NCBI RefSeq assembly: GCF_029227915.1
Contig: NC_079888.1
Coordinates: 23,478,001 to 23,542,000 of the forward strand
Length of the DNA: 64,000 bases
Source of the DNA: Hydractinia symbiolongicarpus
Lineage: Eukaryota > Cnidaria > Hydrozoa > Anthoathecata > Hydractiniidae
Direction: 5' to 3'
Shown here: piece by piece, positions 48,990 through 63,790 of the stretch
How the letters are laid out: each line of letters opens with the position of its first letter
Numbering within the stretch: the stretch's first letter is position 1
Translations under genes and position numbers: made by a program
The notes under the pieces: generated by a model
What the model was told of the DNA's origin: nothing
Seen by the model: only the letters and a program-made list of their open reading frames with translations
Databases searched by the model: none

Positions 48990-51900
48990 TTATTTCACCA
49001 CTAAAACGCATGAGACTTGTAGTTTTCAAGAATGTTTTCATTTTTGATGAGACGCTGAATAAAAGCAGTTTAATCGCCGGCAAACGAAAACCCGCGATTT
49101 CCCGTAAATCCCAGGCTTGGCACGTATAGTCAAATGTATACAAAGAAAGTACCCTGTGAGTAAACTCATTTCCAGAACGATTTTTTAAATTTTTTTTTCA
49201 CCACTAAAACGCATGAGACTTGTAGTTTTCAAAAATGTTTTCATTTTTGATGAGACGCTGAATAAAAGAAGTTTAATCGCCGGCAAACGAAAACCCGCGA
49301 TTTCCCGTAAATCCCGGGCTTGGCCCGTATAGTCAAAAGTATACAAAGAAAGTACCCAGGGAGAAAGTCATTTCCCGAACGATTTTTTAAATTACTTTTT
49401 CACCACTAAAACGCATGAGAATTGTAGTTTTCAAAAATGTTTTTATTTTTGATGAGACGCTGAATAAAAGCAGTTTAATCGCCGGCAAACGAAATCCCGC
49501 GTTTTCCCGTAAATCCGGGGCTTGGCCCTTATAGTCGAATGTATACAAAGAAAGTACCCAGGGAGTAAACTCATTTCCCGAACGATTTTTTAAATTTTTT
49601 TTTCACCACTAAAACGCATGAGACTTGTAGTTTTCAAAAATGTTTTCATTTTTGATGAGACGCCTAATGAAAGAGGTTTAATCGCCGGAAAACGAAAACC
49701 CGCGATTTCCCGTAAATCCCGGGCTTGGCCCGTATAGTCGAATGTATACAAAGAAAGTACCCTGTGAGTAAACTCATTTCCAGAACGATTTTTTAAATTA
49801 TTTTTTCACCACTAAAACGCATAAGACTTGTAGTTTTTAAAAATGTTTTCATTTTTGATGAGACGCTGAATAAAAGAAGTTTAATCGCCGGCAAACGAAA
49901 ACCCGCGATTTCCCGTTAATCCCGGGCTTGGCCCGTATAGTCAAAAGTATACAAAGAAAGTACCCAGGGAGTAAACTCATTTCCCGAACGATTTTTTAAA
50001 TTATTTTTTCACCACTAAAACGCATAAGACTTGTAGTTTTTAAAAATGTTTTCATTTTTGATGAGACGCTGAATAAAAGAAGTTTAATCGCCGGCAAACG
50101 AAAACCCGCGATTTCCCGTAAATCCTGGACTCGGCTCGTATAGTCAAAAGTATACAAAGAAAGTACCCAGGGAGTAAACTAATTTTCCAAAAGATTTTTT
50201 AAATTATTATTTCACCACTAAAACGCACGAGACTTGTAGTTTTCAAGAATGTTTTCATTTTTGATGAGACGCTGAATAAAAGCAGTTTAATCGCCGGCTA
50301 ACGAAAACCCGCGATTTCCCGTAAATCCCGGGCTTGGCCCGTATAGTCAAAAGTATACAAAGAAAGTACCCAGGGAGTAAACTCATTTCCCGAACGATTT
50401 TTTAAATTACTTTTTCACCACTAAAACGCATGAGACTTGTAGTTTTCAAAAATGTTTTTATTTTTGATGAGACGCTGAATAAAAGCAGTTTAATCGCCGG
50501 CAAACGAAATCCCGCGTTTTCCCGTAAATCCGGGGCTTGGCCCGTATAGTCGAATGTATACAAAGGAAGTACCCAGGGAGTAAACTCATTTCCCGAACGA
50601 TTTTTTAAATTTTTTTTTCACCACTAAAACGCATGAGACTTGTAGTTTTCAAAAATGTTTTCATTTTTGATGAGACGCCTAATGAAAGAGGTTTAATCGC
50701 CGGAAAACGAAAACCCGCGATTTCCCGTAAATCCCGGGCTTGGCCCGTATAGTCGAATGTATACAAAGAAAGTACCCTGTGAGTAAACTCATTTCCAGAA
50801 CGATTTTTTAAATTATTTTTTCACCACTAAAACGCATAAGACTTGTAGTTTTTAAAAATGTTTTCATTTTTGATGAGACGCTGAATAAAAGAAGTTTAAT
50901 CGCCGGCAAACGAAAACCCGCGATTTCCCGTTAATCCCGGGCTTGGCCCGTATAGTCAAAAGTATACAAAGAAAGTACCCAGGGAGTAAACTCATTTCCC
51001 GAACGATTTTTTAAATTACTTTTTCACCACTAAAACGCATGACACTTGTAGTTTTTAAAAATACTTTCATTTTTGATGAGACGCTGAATAAAAGAAGTTT
51101 AATCGCCGGCAAACGAAAACCTGCAATTTCCCGTAAATCCTGGACTCGGCCCGTATAGTCAAAAGTATACAAAGAAAGTACCCAGGGAGTAAACTCATTT
51201 TCCAAAAGATTTTTTAAATTATTATTTCACCACTAAAACGCATGAGACTTGTAGTTTTCAAGAATGTTTTCATTTTTGATGAGACGCTGAATAAAAGCAG
51301 TTTAATCGCCGGCAAACGAAAACCGGCGATTTCCCGCAAATCCCGGGCTTGGCCCGTATAGTCAAAAGTATACAAAGAAAGTACCCAGGGAGTAAAGTCA
51401 TTTCCCGAACGATTTTTTAAATTACTTTTTCACCACTAAAACGCCTGAGACTTGTAGTTTTCAAAAATGTTTTTATTTTTGATGAGACGCTGAATAAAAG
51501 CAGTTTAATCGCCGGCAAACGAAATCCCGCGTTTTCCCGTTAATCCGGGGCTTGGCCCTTATAGTCGAATGTATACAAAGAAAGTACCCAGGGAGTAAAC
51601 TCATTTCCCGAACGATTTTTTAAATTTTTTTTTCACCACTAAAACGCATGAGACTTGTAGTTTTCAAAAATGTTTTCATTTTTGATGAGACGCCTAATGA
51701 AAGAGGTTTAATCGCCGGAAAACGAAAACCTGCGATTTCCCGTAAATCCCGGGCTTGGCCCGTATAGTCGAATGTATACAAAGAAAGTACCCTGTGAGTA
51801 AACTCATTTCCAGAACGATTTTTTGAATTATTTTTTCACCACTAAAACGCATAAGACTTGTAGTTTTTAAAAATGTTTTCATTTTTGATGAGACGCTGAA

Positions 51901-54900
51901 TAAAAGAAGTTTAATCGCCGGCAAACGAAAACCCGCGATTTCCCGTTAATCCCGGGCTTGGCCCGTATAGTCAAAAGTATACAAAAAGTACCCAGGGAGT
52001 AAACTCATTTCCCGAACGATTTTTTAAATTATTTTTTCACCACTAAAACGCATAAGACTTGTAGTTTTTAAAAATGTTTTCATTTTTGATGAGACGCTGA
52101 ATAAAAGAAGTTTAATCGCCGGCAAACGAAAACCCGCGATTTCCCGTTAATCCCGGGCTTGGCCCGTACAGTCAAAAGTATACAAAGAAAGTACCCAGGG
52201 AGTAAACTCATTTCCCGAACGATTTTTTAAATTACTTTTTCACCACTAAAACGCATGACACTTGTAGTTTTCAAAAATATTTTCATTTTTGATGAGACGC
52301 TGAATAAAAGAAGTTTAATCGCCGGCAAACGAAAACCTGCAATTTCCCGTAAATCCTGGACTCGGCCCGTATAGTCAAAAGTATACAAAGAAAGTACCCA
52401 GGGAGTAAACTCATTTTCCAAAAGATTTTTTAAATTATTATTTCACCACTAAAACGCATGAGACTTGTAGCTTTTAAAAATATTTTCATTTTTGATGAGA
52501 CGCTGAATAAAAGAAGTTTAATCGCCGGCAAACGAAAACCCGCGATTTCCCGTAAATCCCAGGCTTGGCACGTATAGTCAAATGTATACAAAGAAAGTAC
52601 CCTGTGAGTAAACTCATTTCCAGAACGATTTTTTAAATTATTTTTTCACCACTAAAACGCATAAGACTTGTAGCTTTTAAAAATGTTTTCATTTTTGATG
52701 AGACGCTGAATAAAAGCAGTTTAATCGCCGGCAAACGAAAAACTGCGATTTCCCTAAATCCCAGACTCGGCCCGTATAGTCAAAAGTATACAAAGAAAGT
52801 ACCCAAGGAGTAAACTCATTTCCAGAAAGATTTTTTAAATTTTTTTTTCACCACTAAAACTCATGAGACTTGTAGTTTTCAAAAATGTTTTCATTTTTGA
52901 TGAGACGCTGAATAAAAGAAGTTTAATCGCCGGCAAACGAAAACCCGCGATTTCCCGTAAATCCCGGCTTGGCCCGTATAGTCGAATGTATACAAAGAAA
53001 GTACCCAGGGAGTAAACTCATTTCCCGAGCGATTTTTAAATTTTTTTTTTCACCACTAAAACGCATGAGACTTGTAGTTTTCAAAAATGTTTTCATTTTT
53101 GATGAGACGCTTAATGAAAGAGGTTTAATCGCCGGAAAACGAAAACCCGCGATTTCCCGTTAATCCCGGGCTTGGCCCGTATAGTCAAAAGTATACAAAG
53201 AAAGTACCCAGGGAGTAAACTCATTTCCCGGACGATTTTTTAAATTACTTTTTCGCCACTAAAACGCATGACACTTGTAGTTTTTAAAAATGTTTTCATT
53301 TTTGATGAGACGCTGAATAAAAGAAGTTTAATCGCCGGCAAACGAAAACCCGCGATTTCCCGTAAATCCCGGCTTAGCCCGTATAGTCAAAAGTATACAA
53401 AAAAAGTACCCAGGGAGTAAACTCATTTCCCGAACGATTTTTTAAATTATTTTTTCACCACTAAAACGCATGAGACTTGTAGTTTTCAAAAATGTTTTCA
53501 TTTTTGGTGAGACGCTGAATAAAAGCAGTTTAATCGCCGGCAAACGAAAAACTGCGATTTCCCTAAATCCCAGACTCGGCCCGTATAGTCAAAAGTATAC
53601 AAAGAAAGTACCCAAGGAGTAAACTCATTTCCAGAACGATTTTTTAAATTATTTTTTCACCACTAAAACGCATAAGACTTGTAGTTTTTAAAAATGTTTT
53701 CATTTTTGATGAGACGCTGAATAAAAGAAGTTTAATCGCCGGCAAACGAAAACCCGCGATTTCCCGTTAATCCCGGGCTTGGCCCGTATAGTCAAAAGTA
53801 TACAAAGAAAGTACCCAGGGAGTAAACTCATTTCCCAAACGATTTTTTAAATTACTTTTTCACCACTAAAACGCATGAGACTTGTAGTTTTCAAAAATGT
53901 TTTTATTTTTGATGAGACGCTGAATAAAAGCAGTTTAATCGCCAGCAAACGAAATCCCGCGTTTTCCCGTAAATCCGGGGCTTGGCCCGTATAGTCGAAT
54001 GTATACAAAGAAAGTACCCAGGGAGTAAACTCATTTTCCGAACGATTTTTTAAATTTTTTTTTCACCACTAAAACGCATGAGACTTGTAGTTTTCAAAAA
54101 TGTTTTCATTTTTGATGAGACGCCTAATGAAAGAGGTTTAATCGCCGGAAAACGAAAACCCGCGATTTCCCGTAAATCCCGGGCTTGGCCCGTATAGTCG
54201 AATGTATACAAAGAAAGTACCCTGTGAGTAAACTCATTTCCAGAACGATTTTTTAAATTATTTTTTCACCACTAAAACGCATAAGACTTGTAGTTTTTAA
54301 AAATGTTTTCATTTTTGATGAGACGCTGAATAAAAGAAGTTTAATCGCCGGCAAACGAAAACACGCGATTTCCCGTTAATCCCGGGCTTGGCCCGTATAG
54401 TCAAAAGTATACAAAGAAAGTACCCAGGGAGTAAACTCATTTCCCGAACGATTTTTTAAATTACTTTTTCACCACTAAAACGCATGACACTTGTAGTTTT
54501 TAAAAATATTTTCATTTTTGATGAGACGCTGAATAAAAGAAGTTTAATCGCCGGCAAACGAAAACCCGCGATTTCCCGTTAATCCCGGGCTTGGCCCGTA
54601 TAGTCAAAAGTATACAAAGAAAGTACCCAGGGAGTAAACTCATTTCCCGGACGATTTTTTAAATTACTTTTTCGCCACTAAAACGCATGACACTTGTAGT
54701 TTTTAAAAATGTTTTCATTTTTGATGAGACGCTGAATAAAAGAAGTTTAATCGCCGGCAAACGAAAACCCGCGATTTCCCGTAAATCCCGGCTTAGCCCG
54801 TATAGTCAAAAGTATACAAAAAAAGTACCCAGGGAGTAAACTCATTTCCCGAACGATTTTTTAAATTATTTTTTCACCACTAAAACGCATGAGACTTGTA

Positions 54901-56085
54901 GTTTTCAAAAATGTTTTCATTTTTGGTAAGACGCTGAATAAAAGCAGTTTAATCGCCGGCAAACGAAAAACTGCGATTTCCCTAAATCCCAGACTCGGCC
55001 CGTATAGTCAAAAGTATACAAAGAAAGTACCCAAGGAGTAAACTCATTTCCAGAACGATTTTTTAAATTATTTTTTCACCACTAAAACGCATAAGACTTG
55101 TAGTTTTTAAAAATGTTTTCATTTTTGATGAGACGCTGAATAAAAGAAGTTTAATCGCCGGCAAACGAAAACCCGCGATTTCCCGTTAATCCCGGGCTTG
55201 GCCCGTATAGTCAAAAGTATACAAAGAAAGTACCCAGGGAGTAAACTCATTTCCCAAACGATTTTTTAAATTACTTTTTCACCACTAAAACGCATGAGAC
55301 TTGTAGTTTTCAAAAATGTTTTTATTTTTGATGAGACGCTGAATAAAAGCAGTTTAATCGCCAGCAAACGAAATCCCGCGTTTTCCCGTAAATCCGGGGC
55401 TTGGCCCGTATAGTCGAATGTATACAAAGAAAGTACCCAGGGAGTAAACTCATTTTCCGAACGATTTTTTAAATTTTTTTTTCACCACTAAAACGCATGA
55501 GACTTGTAGTTTTCAAAAATGTTTTCATTTTTGATGAGACGCCTAATGAAAGAGGTTTAATCGCCGGAAAACGAAAACCCGCGATTTCCCGTAAATCCCG
55601 GGCTTGGCCCGTATAGTCGAATGTATACAAAGAAAGTACCCTGTGAGTAAACTCATTTCCAGAACGATTTTTTAAATTATTTTTTCACCACTAAAACGCA
55701 TAAGACTTGTAGTTTTTAAAAATGTTTTCATTTTTGATGAGACGCTGAATAAAAGAAGTTTAATCGCCGGCAAACGAAAACACGCGATTTCCCGTTAATC
55801 CCGGGCTTGGCCCGTATAGTCAAAAGTATACAAAGAAAGTACCCAGGGAGTAAACTCATTTCCCGAACGATTTTTTAAATTACTTTTTCACCACTAAAAC
55901 GCATGACACTTGTAGTTTTTAAAAATATTTTCATTTTTGATGAGACGCTGAATAAAAGAAGTTTAATCGCCGGCAAACGAAAACCTGCAATTTCCCGTAA
56001 ATCCTGGACTCGGCCCGTATAGTCAAAAGTATACAAAGAAAGTACCCAGGGAGTAAACTCATTTTCCAAAAGATTTTTTAAATTA
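48990..56085 (-). repeat. Higher-order unit 2 of the - arm (7,096 bp, about 35 monomers)
   Basis: The first 3 kb copies unit 1 at offset 6,286, for example CAGGGAGAAAG at 43,071 and 49,357. From about 52,421 to 55,674 it copies 45,731-48,984 at offset 6,690, for example CACGCGATTTCCC near 47,672 and 54,362. The change of offset means extra monomers at about 51,980-52,420; a 3-bp loss in TATACAAAAAGTACC at 51,978 lies at the start of that stretch. Class markers are at 49,661, 50,676, 51,691, 53,109, 54,121 and 55,540. Confidence 0.85.
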
Positions 56086-59000
56086 TTATTTCACCACTAA
56101 AACGCATGAGACTTGTAGTTTTCAAGAATGTTTTCATTTTTGATGAGACGCTGAATAAAAGCAGTTTAATCGCCGGCAAACGAAAACCCGCGATTTCCCG
56201 TAAATCCCAGGCTTGGCACGTATAGTCAAATGTATACAAAGAAAGTACCCTGTGAGTAAACTCATTTCCAGAACGATTTTTTAAATTTTTTTTTCACCAC
56301 TAAAACGCATGAGACTTGTAGTTTTCAAAAATGTTTTCATTTTTGATGAGACGCTGAATAAAAGAAGTTTAATCGCCGGCAAACGAAAACCCGCGATTTC
56401 TTGTAAATCCCGGGCTTGGCCCGTATAGTCAAAAGTATACAAAGAAAGTACCCAGGGAGTAAAGTCATTTCCCGAACGATTTTTTAAATTACTTTTTCAC
56501 CACTAAAACGCATGAGAATTGTAGTTTTCAAAAATGTTTTTATTTTTGATGAGACGCTGAATAAAAGCAGTTTAATCGCCGGCAAACGAAATCCCGCGTT
56601 TTCCCGTAAATCCGGGGCTTGGCCCTTATAGTCGAATGTATACAAAGAAAGTACCCAGGGAGTAAACTCATTTCCCGAACGATTTTTTAAATTTTTTTTT
56701 CACCACTAAAACGCATGAGACTTGTAGTTTTCAAAAATGTTTTCATTTTTGATGAGACGCCTAATGAAAGAGGTTTAATCGCCGGAAAACGAAAACCCGC
56801 GATTTCCCGTAAATCCCGGGCTTGGCCCGTATAGTCGAATGTATACAAAGAAAGTACCCTGTGAGTAAACTCATTTCCAGAACGATTTTTTAAATTATTT
56901 TTTCACCACTAAAACGCATAAGACTTGTAGTTTTTAAAAATGTTTTCATTTTTGATGAGACGCTGAATAAAAGAAGTTTAATCGCCGGCAAACGAAAACC
57001 CGCGATTTCCCGTTAATCCCGGGCTTGGCCCGTATAGTCAAAAGTATACAAAGAAAGTACCCAGGGAGTAAACTCATTTCCCGAACGATTTTTTAAATTA
57101 TTTTTTCACCACTAAAACGCATAAGACTTGTAGTTTTTAAAAATGTTTTCATTTTTGATGAGACGCTGAATAAAAGAAGTTTAATCGCCGGCAAACGAAA
57201 ACCCGCGATTTCCCGTAAATCCTGGACTCGGCCCGTATAGTCAAAAGTATACAAAGAAAGTACCCAGGGAGTAAACTAATTTTCCAAAAGATTTTTTAAA
57301 TTATTATTTCACCACTAAAACGCATGAGACTTGTAGTTTTCAAGAATGTTTTCATTTTTGATGAGACGCTGAATAAAAGCAGTTTAATCGCCGGCTAACG
57401 AAAACCCGCGATTTCCCGTAAATCCCGGGCTTGGCCCGTATAGTCAAAAGTATACAAAGAAAGTACCCAGGGAGTAAACTCATTTCCCGAACGATTTTTT
57501 AAATTACTTTTTCACCACTAAAACGCATGAGACTTGTAGTTTTCAAAAATGTTTTTATTTTTGATGAGACGCTGAATAAAAGCAGTTTAATCGCCGGCAA
57601 ACGAAATCCCGCGTTTTCCCGTAAATCCGGGGCTTGGCCCGTATAGTCGAATGTATACAAAGGAAGTACCCAGGGAGTAAACTCATTTCCCGAACGATTT
57701 TTTAAATTTTTTTTTCACCACTAAAACGCATGAGACTTGTAGTTTTCAAAAATGTTTTCATTTTTGATGAGACGCCTAATGAAAGAGGTTTAATCGCCGG
57801 AAAACGAAAACCCGCGATTTCCCGTAAATCCCGGGCTTGGCCCGTATAGTCGAATGTATACAAAGAAAGTACCCTGTGAGTAAACTCATTTCCAGAACGA
57901 TTTTTTAAATTATTTTTTCACCACTAAAACGCATAAGACTTGTAGTTTTTAAAAATGTTTTCATTTTTGATGAGACGCTGAATAAAAGAAGTTTAATCGC
58001 CGGCAAACGAAAACCCGCGATTTCCCGTTAATCCCGGGCTTGGCCCGTATAGTCAAAAGTATACAAAGAAAGTACCCAGGGAGTAAACTCATTTCCCGAA
58101 CGATTTTTTAAATTACTTTTTCACCACTAAAACGCATGACACTTGTAGTTTTTAAAAATATTTTCATTTTTGATGAGACGCTGAATAAAAGAAGTTTAAT
58201 CGCCGGCAAACGAAAACCTGCAATTTCCCGTAAATCCTGGACTCGGCCCGTATAGTCAAAAGTATACAAAGAAAGTACCCAGGGAGTAAACTCATTTTCC
58301 AAAAGATTTTTTAAATTATTATTTCACCACTAAAACGCATGAGACTTGTAGTTTTCAAGAATGTTTTCATTTTTGATGAGACGCTGAATAAAAGCAGTTT
58401 AATCGCCGGCAAACGAAAACCGGCGATTTCCCGTAAATCCCGGGCTTGGCCCGTATAGTCAAAAGTATACAAAGAAAGTACCCAGGGAGTAAAGTCATTT
58501 CCCGAACGATTTTTTAAATTACTTTTTCACCACTAAAACGCCTGAGACTTGTAGTTTTCAAAAATGTTTTTATTTTTGATGAGACGCTGAATAAAAGCAG
58601 TTTAATCGCCGGCAAACGAAATCCCGCGTTTTCCCGTTAGTCCGGGGCTTGGCCCTTATAGTCGAATGTATACAAAGAAAGTACCCAGGGAGTAAACTCA
58701 TTTCCCGAACGATTTTTTAAATTTTTTTTTCACCACTAAAACGCATGAGACTTGTAGTTTTCAAAAATGTTTTCATTTTTGATGAGACGCCTAATGAAAG
58801 AGGTTTAATCGCCGGAAAACGAAAACCTGCGATTTCCCGTAAATCCCGGGCTTGGCCCGTATAGTCGAATGTATACAAAGAAAGTACCCTGTGAGTAAAC
58901 TCATTTCCAGAACGATTTTTTAAATTATTTTTTCACCACTAAAACGCATAAGACTTGTAGTTTTTAAAAATGTTTTCATTTTTGATGAGACGCTGAATAA

Positions 59001-62000
59001 AAGAAGTTTAATCGCCGGCAAACGAAAACCCGCGATTTCCCGTTAATCCCGGGCTTGGCCCGTATAGTCAAAAGTATACAAAGAAAGTACCCAGGGAGTA
59101 AACTCATTTCCCGAACGATTTTTTAAATTATTTTTTCACCACTAAAACGCATAAGACTTTTAGTTTTTAAAAATGTTTTCATTTTTGATGAGACGCTGAA
59201 TAAAAGAAGTTTAATCGCCGGCAAACGAAAACCCGCGATTTCCCGTTAATCCCGGGCTTGGCCCGTACAGTCAAAAGTATACAAAGAAAGTACCCAGGGA
59301 GTAAACTCATTTCCCGAACGATTTTTTAAATTACTTTTTCACCACTAAAACGCATGACACTTGTAGTTTTCAAAAATATTTTCATTTTTGATGAGACGCT
59401 GAATAAAAGAAGTTTAATCGCCGGCAAACGAAAACCTGCAATTTCCCGTAAATCCTGGACTCGGCCCGTATAGTCAAAAGTATACAAAGAAAGTACCCAG
59501 GGAGTAAACTCATTTTCCAAAAGATTTTTTAAATTATTATTTCACCACTAAAACGCATGAGACTTGTAGCTTTTAAAAATATTTTCATTTTTGATGAGAC
59601 GCTGAATAAAAGAAGTTTAATCGCCGGCAAACGAAAACCCGCGATTTCCCGTAAATCCCAGGCTTGGCACGTATAGTCAAATGTATACAAAGAAAGTACC
59701 CTGTGAGTAAACTCATTTCCAGAACGATTTTTTAAATTATTTTTTCACCACTAAAACGCATAAGACTTGTAGCTTTTAAAAATGTTTTCATTTTTGATGA
59801 GACGCTGAAGAAAAGAAGTTTAATCGCCGGCAAACGAAAACCCGCGTTTTCCCGTAAATCCCGGCTTGGCCCGTATAGTCAAAAGCATACAAAAAAAGTA
59901 CCCAGGGAGTAAACTCATTTCCCGAACGATTTTTTAAATTATTTTTTCACCACTAAAACGCACGAGACTTGTAGTTTTCAAAAATGTTTTCATTTTTGAT
60001 GAGACGCTGAATAAAAGAAGTTTAATCGCCGGCAAACGAAAACCCGCGATTTCCCGTAAATCCCGGCTTGGCCCGTATAGTCAAAAGTATACAAAGAAAG
60101 TACCCAAGGAGTAAACTCATTTCCAGAAAGATTTTTTAAATTTTTTTTTCACCACTAAAACTCATGAGACTTGTAGTTTTCAAAAATGTTTTCATTTTTG
60201 ATGAGACGCTGAATAAAAGAAGTTTAATCGCCGGCAAACGAAAACCCGCGATTTCCCGTAAATCCCGGCTTGGCCCGTATAGTCGAATGTATACAAAGAA
60301 AGTACCCAGGGAGTAAACTCATTTCCCGAGCGATTTTTAAATTTTTTTTTTCACCACTAAAACGCATGAGACTTGTAGTTTTCAAAAATGTTTTCATTTT
60401 TGATGAGACGCTTAATGAAAGAGGTTTAATCGCCGGAAAACGAAAACCCGCGATTTCCCGTTAATCCCGGGCTTGGCCCGTATAGTCAAAAGTATACAAA
60501 GAAAGTACCCAGGGAGTAAACTCATTTCCCGGACGATTTTTTAAATTACTTTTTCGCCACTAAAACGCATGACACTTGTAGTTTTTAAAAATGTTTTCAT
60601 TTTTGATGAGACGCTGAATAAAAGAAGTTTAATCGCCGGCAAACGAAAACCCGCGATTTCCCGTAAATCCCGGCTTAGCCCGTATAGTCAAAAGTATACA
60701 AAAAAAGTACCCAGGGAGTAAACTCATTTCCCGAACGATTTTTTAAATTATTTTTTCACCACTAAAACGCATGAGACTTGTAGTTTTCAAAAATGTTTTC
60801 ATTTTTGGTGAGACGCTGAATAAAAGCAGTTTAATCGCCGGCAAACGAAAAACTGCGATTTCCCTAAATCCCAGACTCGGCCCGTATAGTCAAAAGTATA
60901 CAAAGAAAGTACCCAAGGAGTAAACTCATTTCCAGAACGATTTTTTAAATTATTTTTTCACCACTAAAACGCATAAGACTTGTAGTTTTTAAAAATGTTT
61001 TCATTTTTGATGAGACGCTGAATAAAAGAAGTTTAATCGCCGGCAAACGAAAACCCGCGATTTCCCGTTAATCCCGGGCTTGGCCCGTATAGTCAAAAGT
61101 ATACAAAGAAAGTACCCAGGGAGTAAACTCATTTCCCGAACGATTTTTTAAATTTTTTTTTCACCACTAAAACGCATGAAACTTGTAGTTTTCAAAAATG
61201 TTTTCATTTTTGATGAGACGCCTAATGAAAGAGGTTTAATCGCCGGAAAACGAAAACCTGCGATTTCCCGTAAATCCCGGGCTTGGCCCGTATAGTCGAA
61301 TGTATGCAAAGAAAGTACCCTGTGAGTAAACTCATTTCCAGAACGATTTTTTAAATTATTTTTTCACCACTAAAACGCATAAGACTTGTAGTTTTTAAAA
61401 ATGTTTTCATTTTTGATGAGACGCTGAATAAAAGAAGTTTAATCGCCGGCAAACGAAAACCCGCGATTTCCCGTTAATCCCGGGCTTGGCCCGTATAGTC
61501 AAAAGTATACAAAGAAAGTACCCAGGGAGTAAACTCATTTCCCGAACGATTTTTTAAATTATTTTTTCACCACTAAAACGCATAAGACTTGTAGTTTTTA
61601 AAAATGTTTTCATTTTTGATGAGACGCTGAATAAAAGAAGTTTAATCGCCGGCAAACGAAAACCCGCGATTTCCCGTTAATCCGGGCTTGGCCCGTACAG
61701 TCAAAAGTATACAAAGAAAGTACCCAGGGAGTAAACTCATTTCCCGAACGATTTTTTAAATTACTTGTTCACCACTAAAACGCATGACACTTGTAGTTTT
61801 CAAAAATATTTTCATTTTTGATGAGACGCTGAATAAAAGAAGTTTAATCGCCGGCAAACGAAAACCTGCAATTTCCCGTAAATCCTGGACTCGGCCCGTA
61901 TAGTCAAAAGTATACAAAGAAAGTACACAGGGAGTAAACTCATTTCCCAAAAGATTTTTTAAATTATTATTTCACCACTAAAACGCATGAGACTTGTAGC

Positions 62001-63790
62001 TTTTAAAAATATTTTCATTTTTGATGAGACGCTGAATAAAAGAAGTTTAATCGCCGGCAAACGAAAACCCGCGATTTCCCGTAAATCCCAGGCTTGGCAC
62101 GTATAGTCAAATGTATACAAAGAAAGTACCCTGTGAGTAAACTCATTTCCAGAACGATTTTTTAAATTATTTTTTCACCACTAAAACGCATAAGACTTGT
62201 AGCTTTTAAAAAAGTTTTCATTTTTGGTGAGACGCTGAATAAAAGCAGTTTAATCGCCGGCAAACGAAAAACTGCGATTTCCCTAAATCCCAGACTCGGC
62301 CCGTATAGTCAAAAGTATACAAAGAAAGTACCCAAGGAGTAAACTCATTTCCAGAAAGATTTTTTAAATTTTTTTTTCACCACTAAAACTCATGAGACTT
62401 GTAGTTTTCAAAAATGTTTTCATTTTTGATGAGACGCTTAATGAAAGAGGTTTAATCGCCGGAAAACGAAAACCCGCGATTTCCCGTTAATCCCGGGCTT
62501 GGCCCGTATAGTCAAAAGTATACAAAGAAAGTACCCAGGGAGTAAACTCATTTCCCGGACGATTTTTTAAATTACTTTTTCGCCACTAAAACGCATGACA
62601 CTTGTAGTTTTTAAAAATGTTTTCATTTTTGATGAGACGCTGAATAAAAGAAGTTTAATCGCCGGCAAACGAAAACCCGCGATTTCCCGTAAATCCCGGC
62701 TTAGCCCGTATAGTCAAAAGTATACAAAAAAAGTACCCAGGGAGTAAACTCATTTCCCGAACGATTTTTTAAATTATTTTTTCACCACTAAAACGCATGA
62801 GACTTGTAGTTTTCAAAAATGTTTTCATTTTTGGTGAGACGCTGAATAAAAGCAGTTTAATCGCCGGCAAACGAAAAACTGCGATTTCCCTAAATCCCAG
62901 ACTCGGCCCGTATAGTCAAAAGTATACAAAGAAAGTACCCAAGGAGTAAACTCATTTCCAGAACGATTTTTTAAATTATTTTTTCACCACTAAAACGCAT
63001 AAGACTTGTAGTTTTTAAAAATGTTTTCATTTTTGATGAGACGCTGAATAAAAGAAGTTTAATCGCCGGCAAACGAAAACCCGCGATTTCCCGTTAATCC
63101 CGGGCTTGGCCCGTATAGTCAAAAGTATACAAAGAAAGTACCCAGGGAGTAAACTCATTTCCCGAACGATTTTTTAAATTACTTTTTCACCACTAAAACG
63201 CATGACACTTGTAGTTTTTAAAAATATTTTTATTTTTGATGAGACGCTGAATAAAAGAAGTTTAATCGCCGGCAAACGAAAACCTGCAATTTCCCGTAAA
63301 TCCTGGACTCAGCCCGTATAGTCAGAAGTATACAAAGAAAGTACCCAGGGAGTAAACTCATTTTCCAAAAGATTTTTTAAATTATTATTTCACCACTAAA
63401 ACGCATGAGACTTGTAGTTTTTAAAAATGTTTTCATTTTTGATGAGACGCTGAATAAAAGAAGTTTAATCGCCGGCAAACGAAAACCCGCGATTTCCCGT
63501 TAATCCCGGGCTTGGCCCGTATAGTCAAAAGTATACAAAGAAAGTACCCAGGGAGTAAACTCATTTCCCGAACGATTTTTTAAATTACTTTTTCACCACT
63601 AAAACGCATGACACTTGTAGTTTTTAAAAATATTTTTATTTTTGATGAGACGCTGAATAAAAGAAGTTTAATCGCCGGCAAACGAAAACCTGCAATTTCC
63701 CGTAAATCCTGGACTCAGCCCGTATAGTCAGAAGTATACAAAGAGAGTACCCAGGGAGTAAACTCATTTTCCAAAAGATTTTTTAAATTA
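56086..63790 (-). repeat. Higher-order unit 3 of the - arm (7,705 bp, about 38 monomers)
   Basis: The first 3.4 kb copies unit 2 at an offset of 7,097-7,099. CGCTTAATGAAAGAGG at 53,109 has its partner at 60,409, offset about 7,300. Class markers lie at 56,759, 57,773, 58,789, 60,409, 61,219 and 62,435, so spacing becomes irregular (8, 4 and 6 monomers) in the second half. Near the end, about 63,180-63,380 and 63,585-63,785 are a 2-monomer repeat sharing AATATTTTTATTTTTG and AGTCAGAAGTATAC. Confidence 0.82.
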
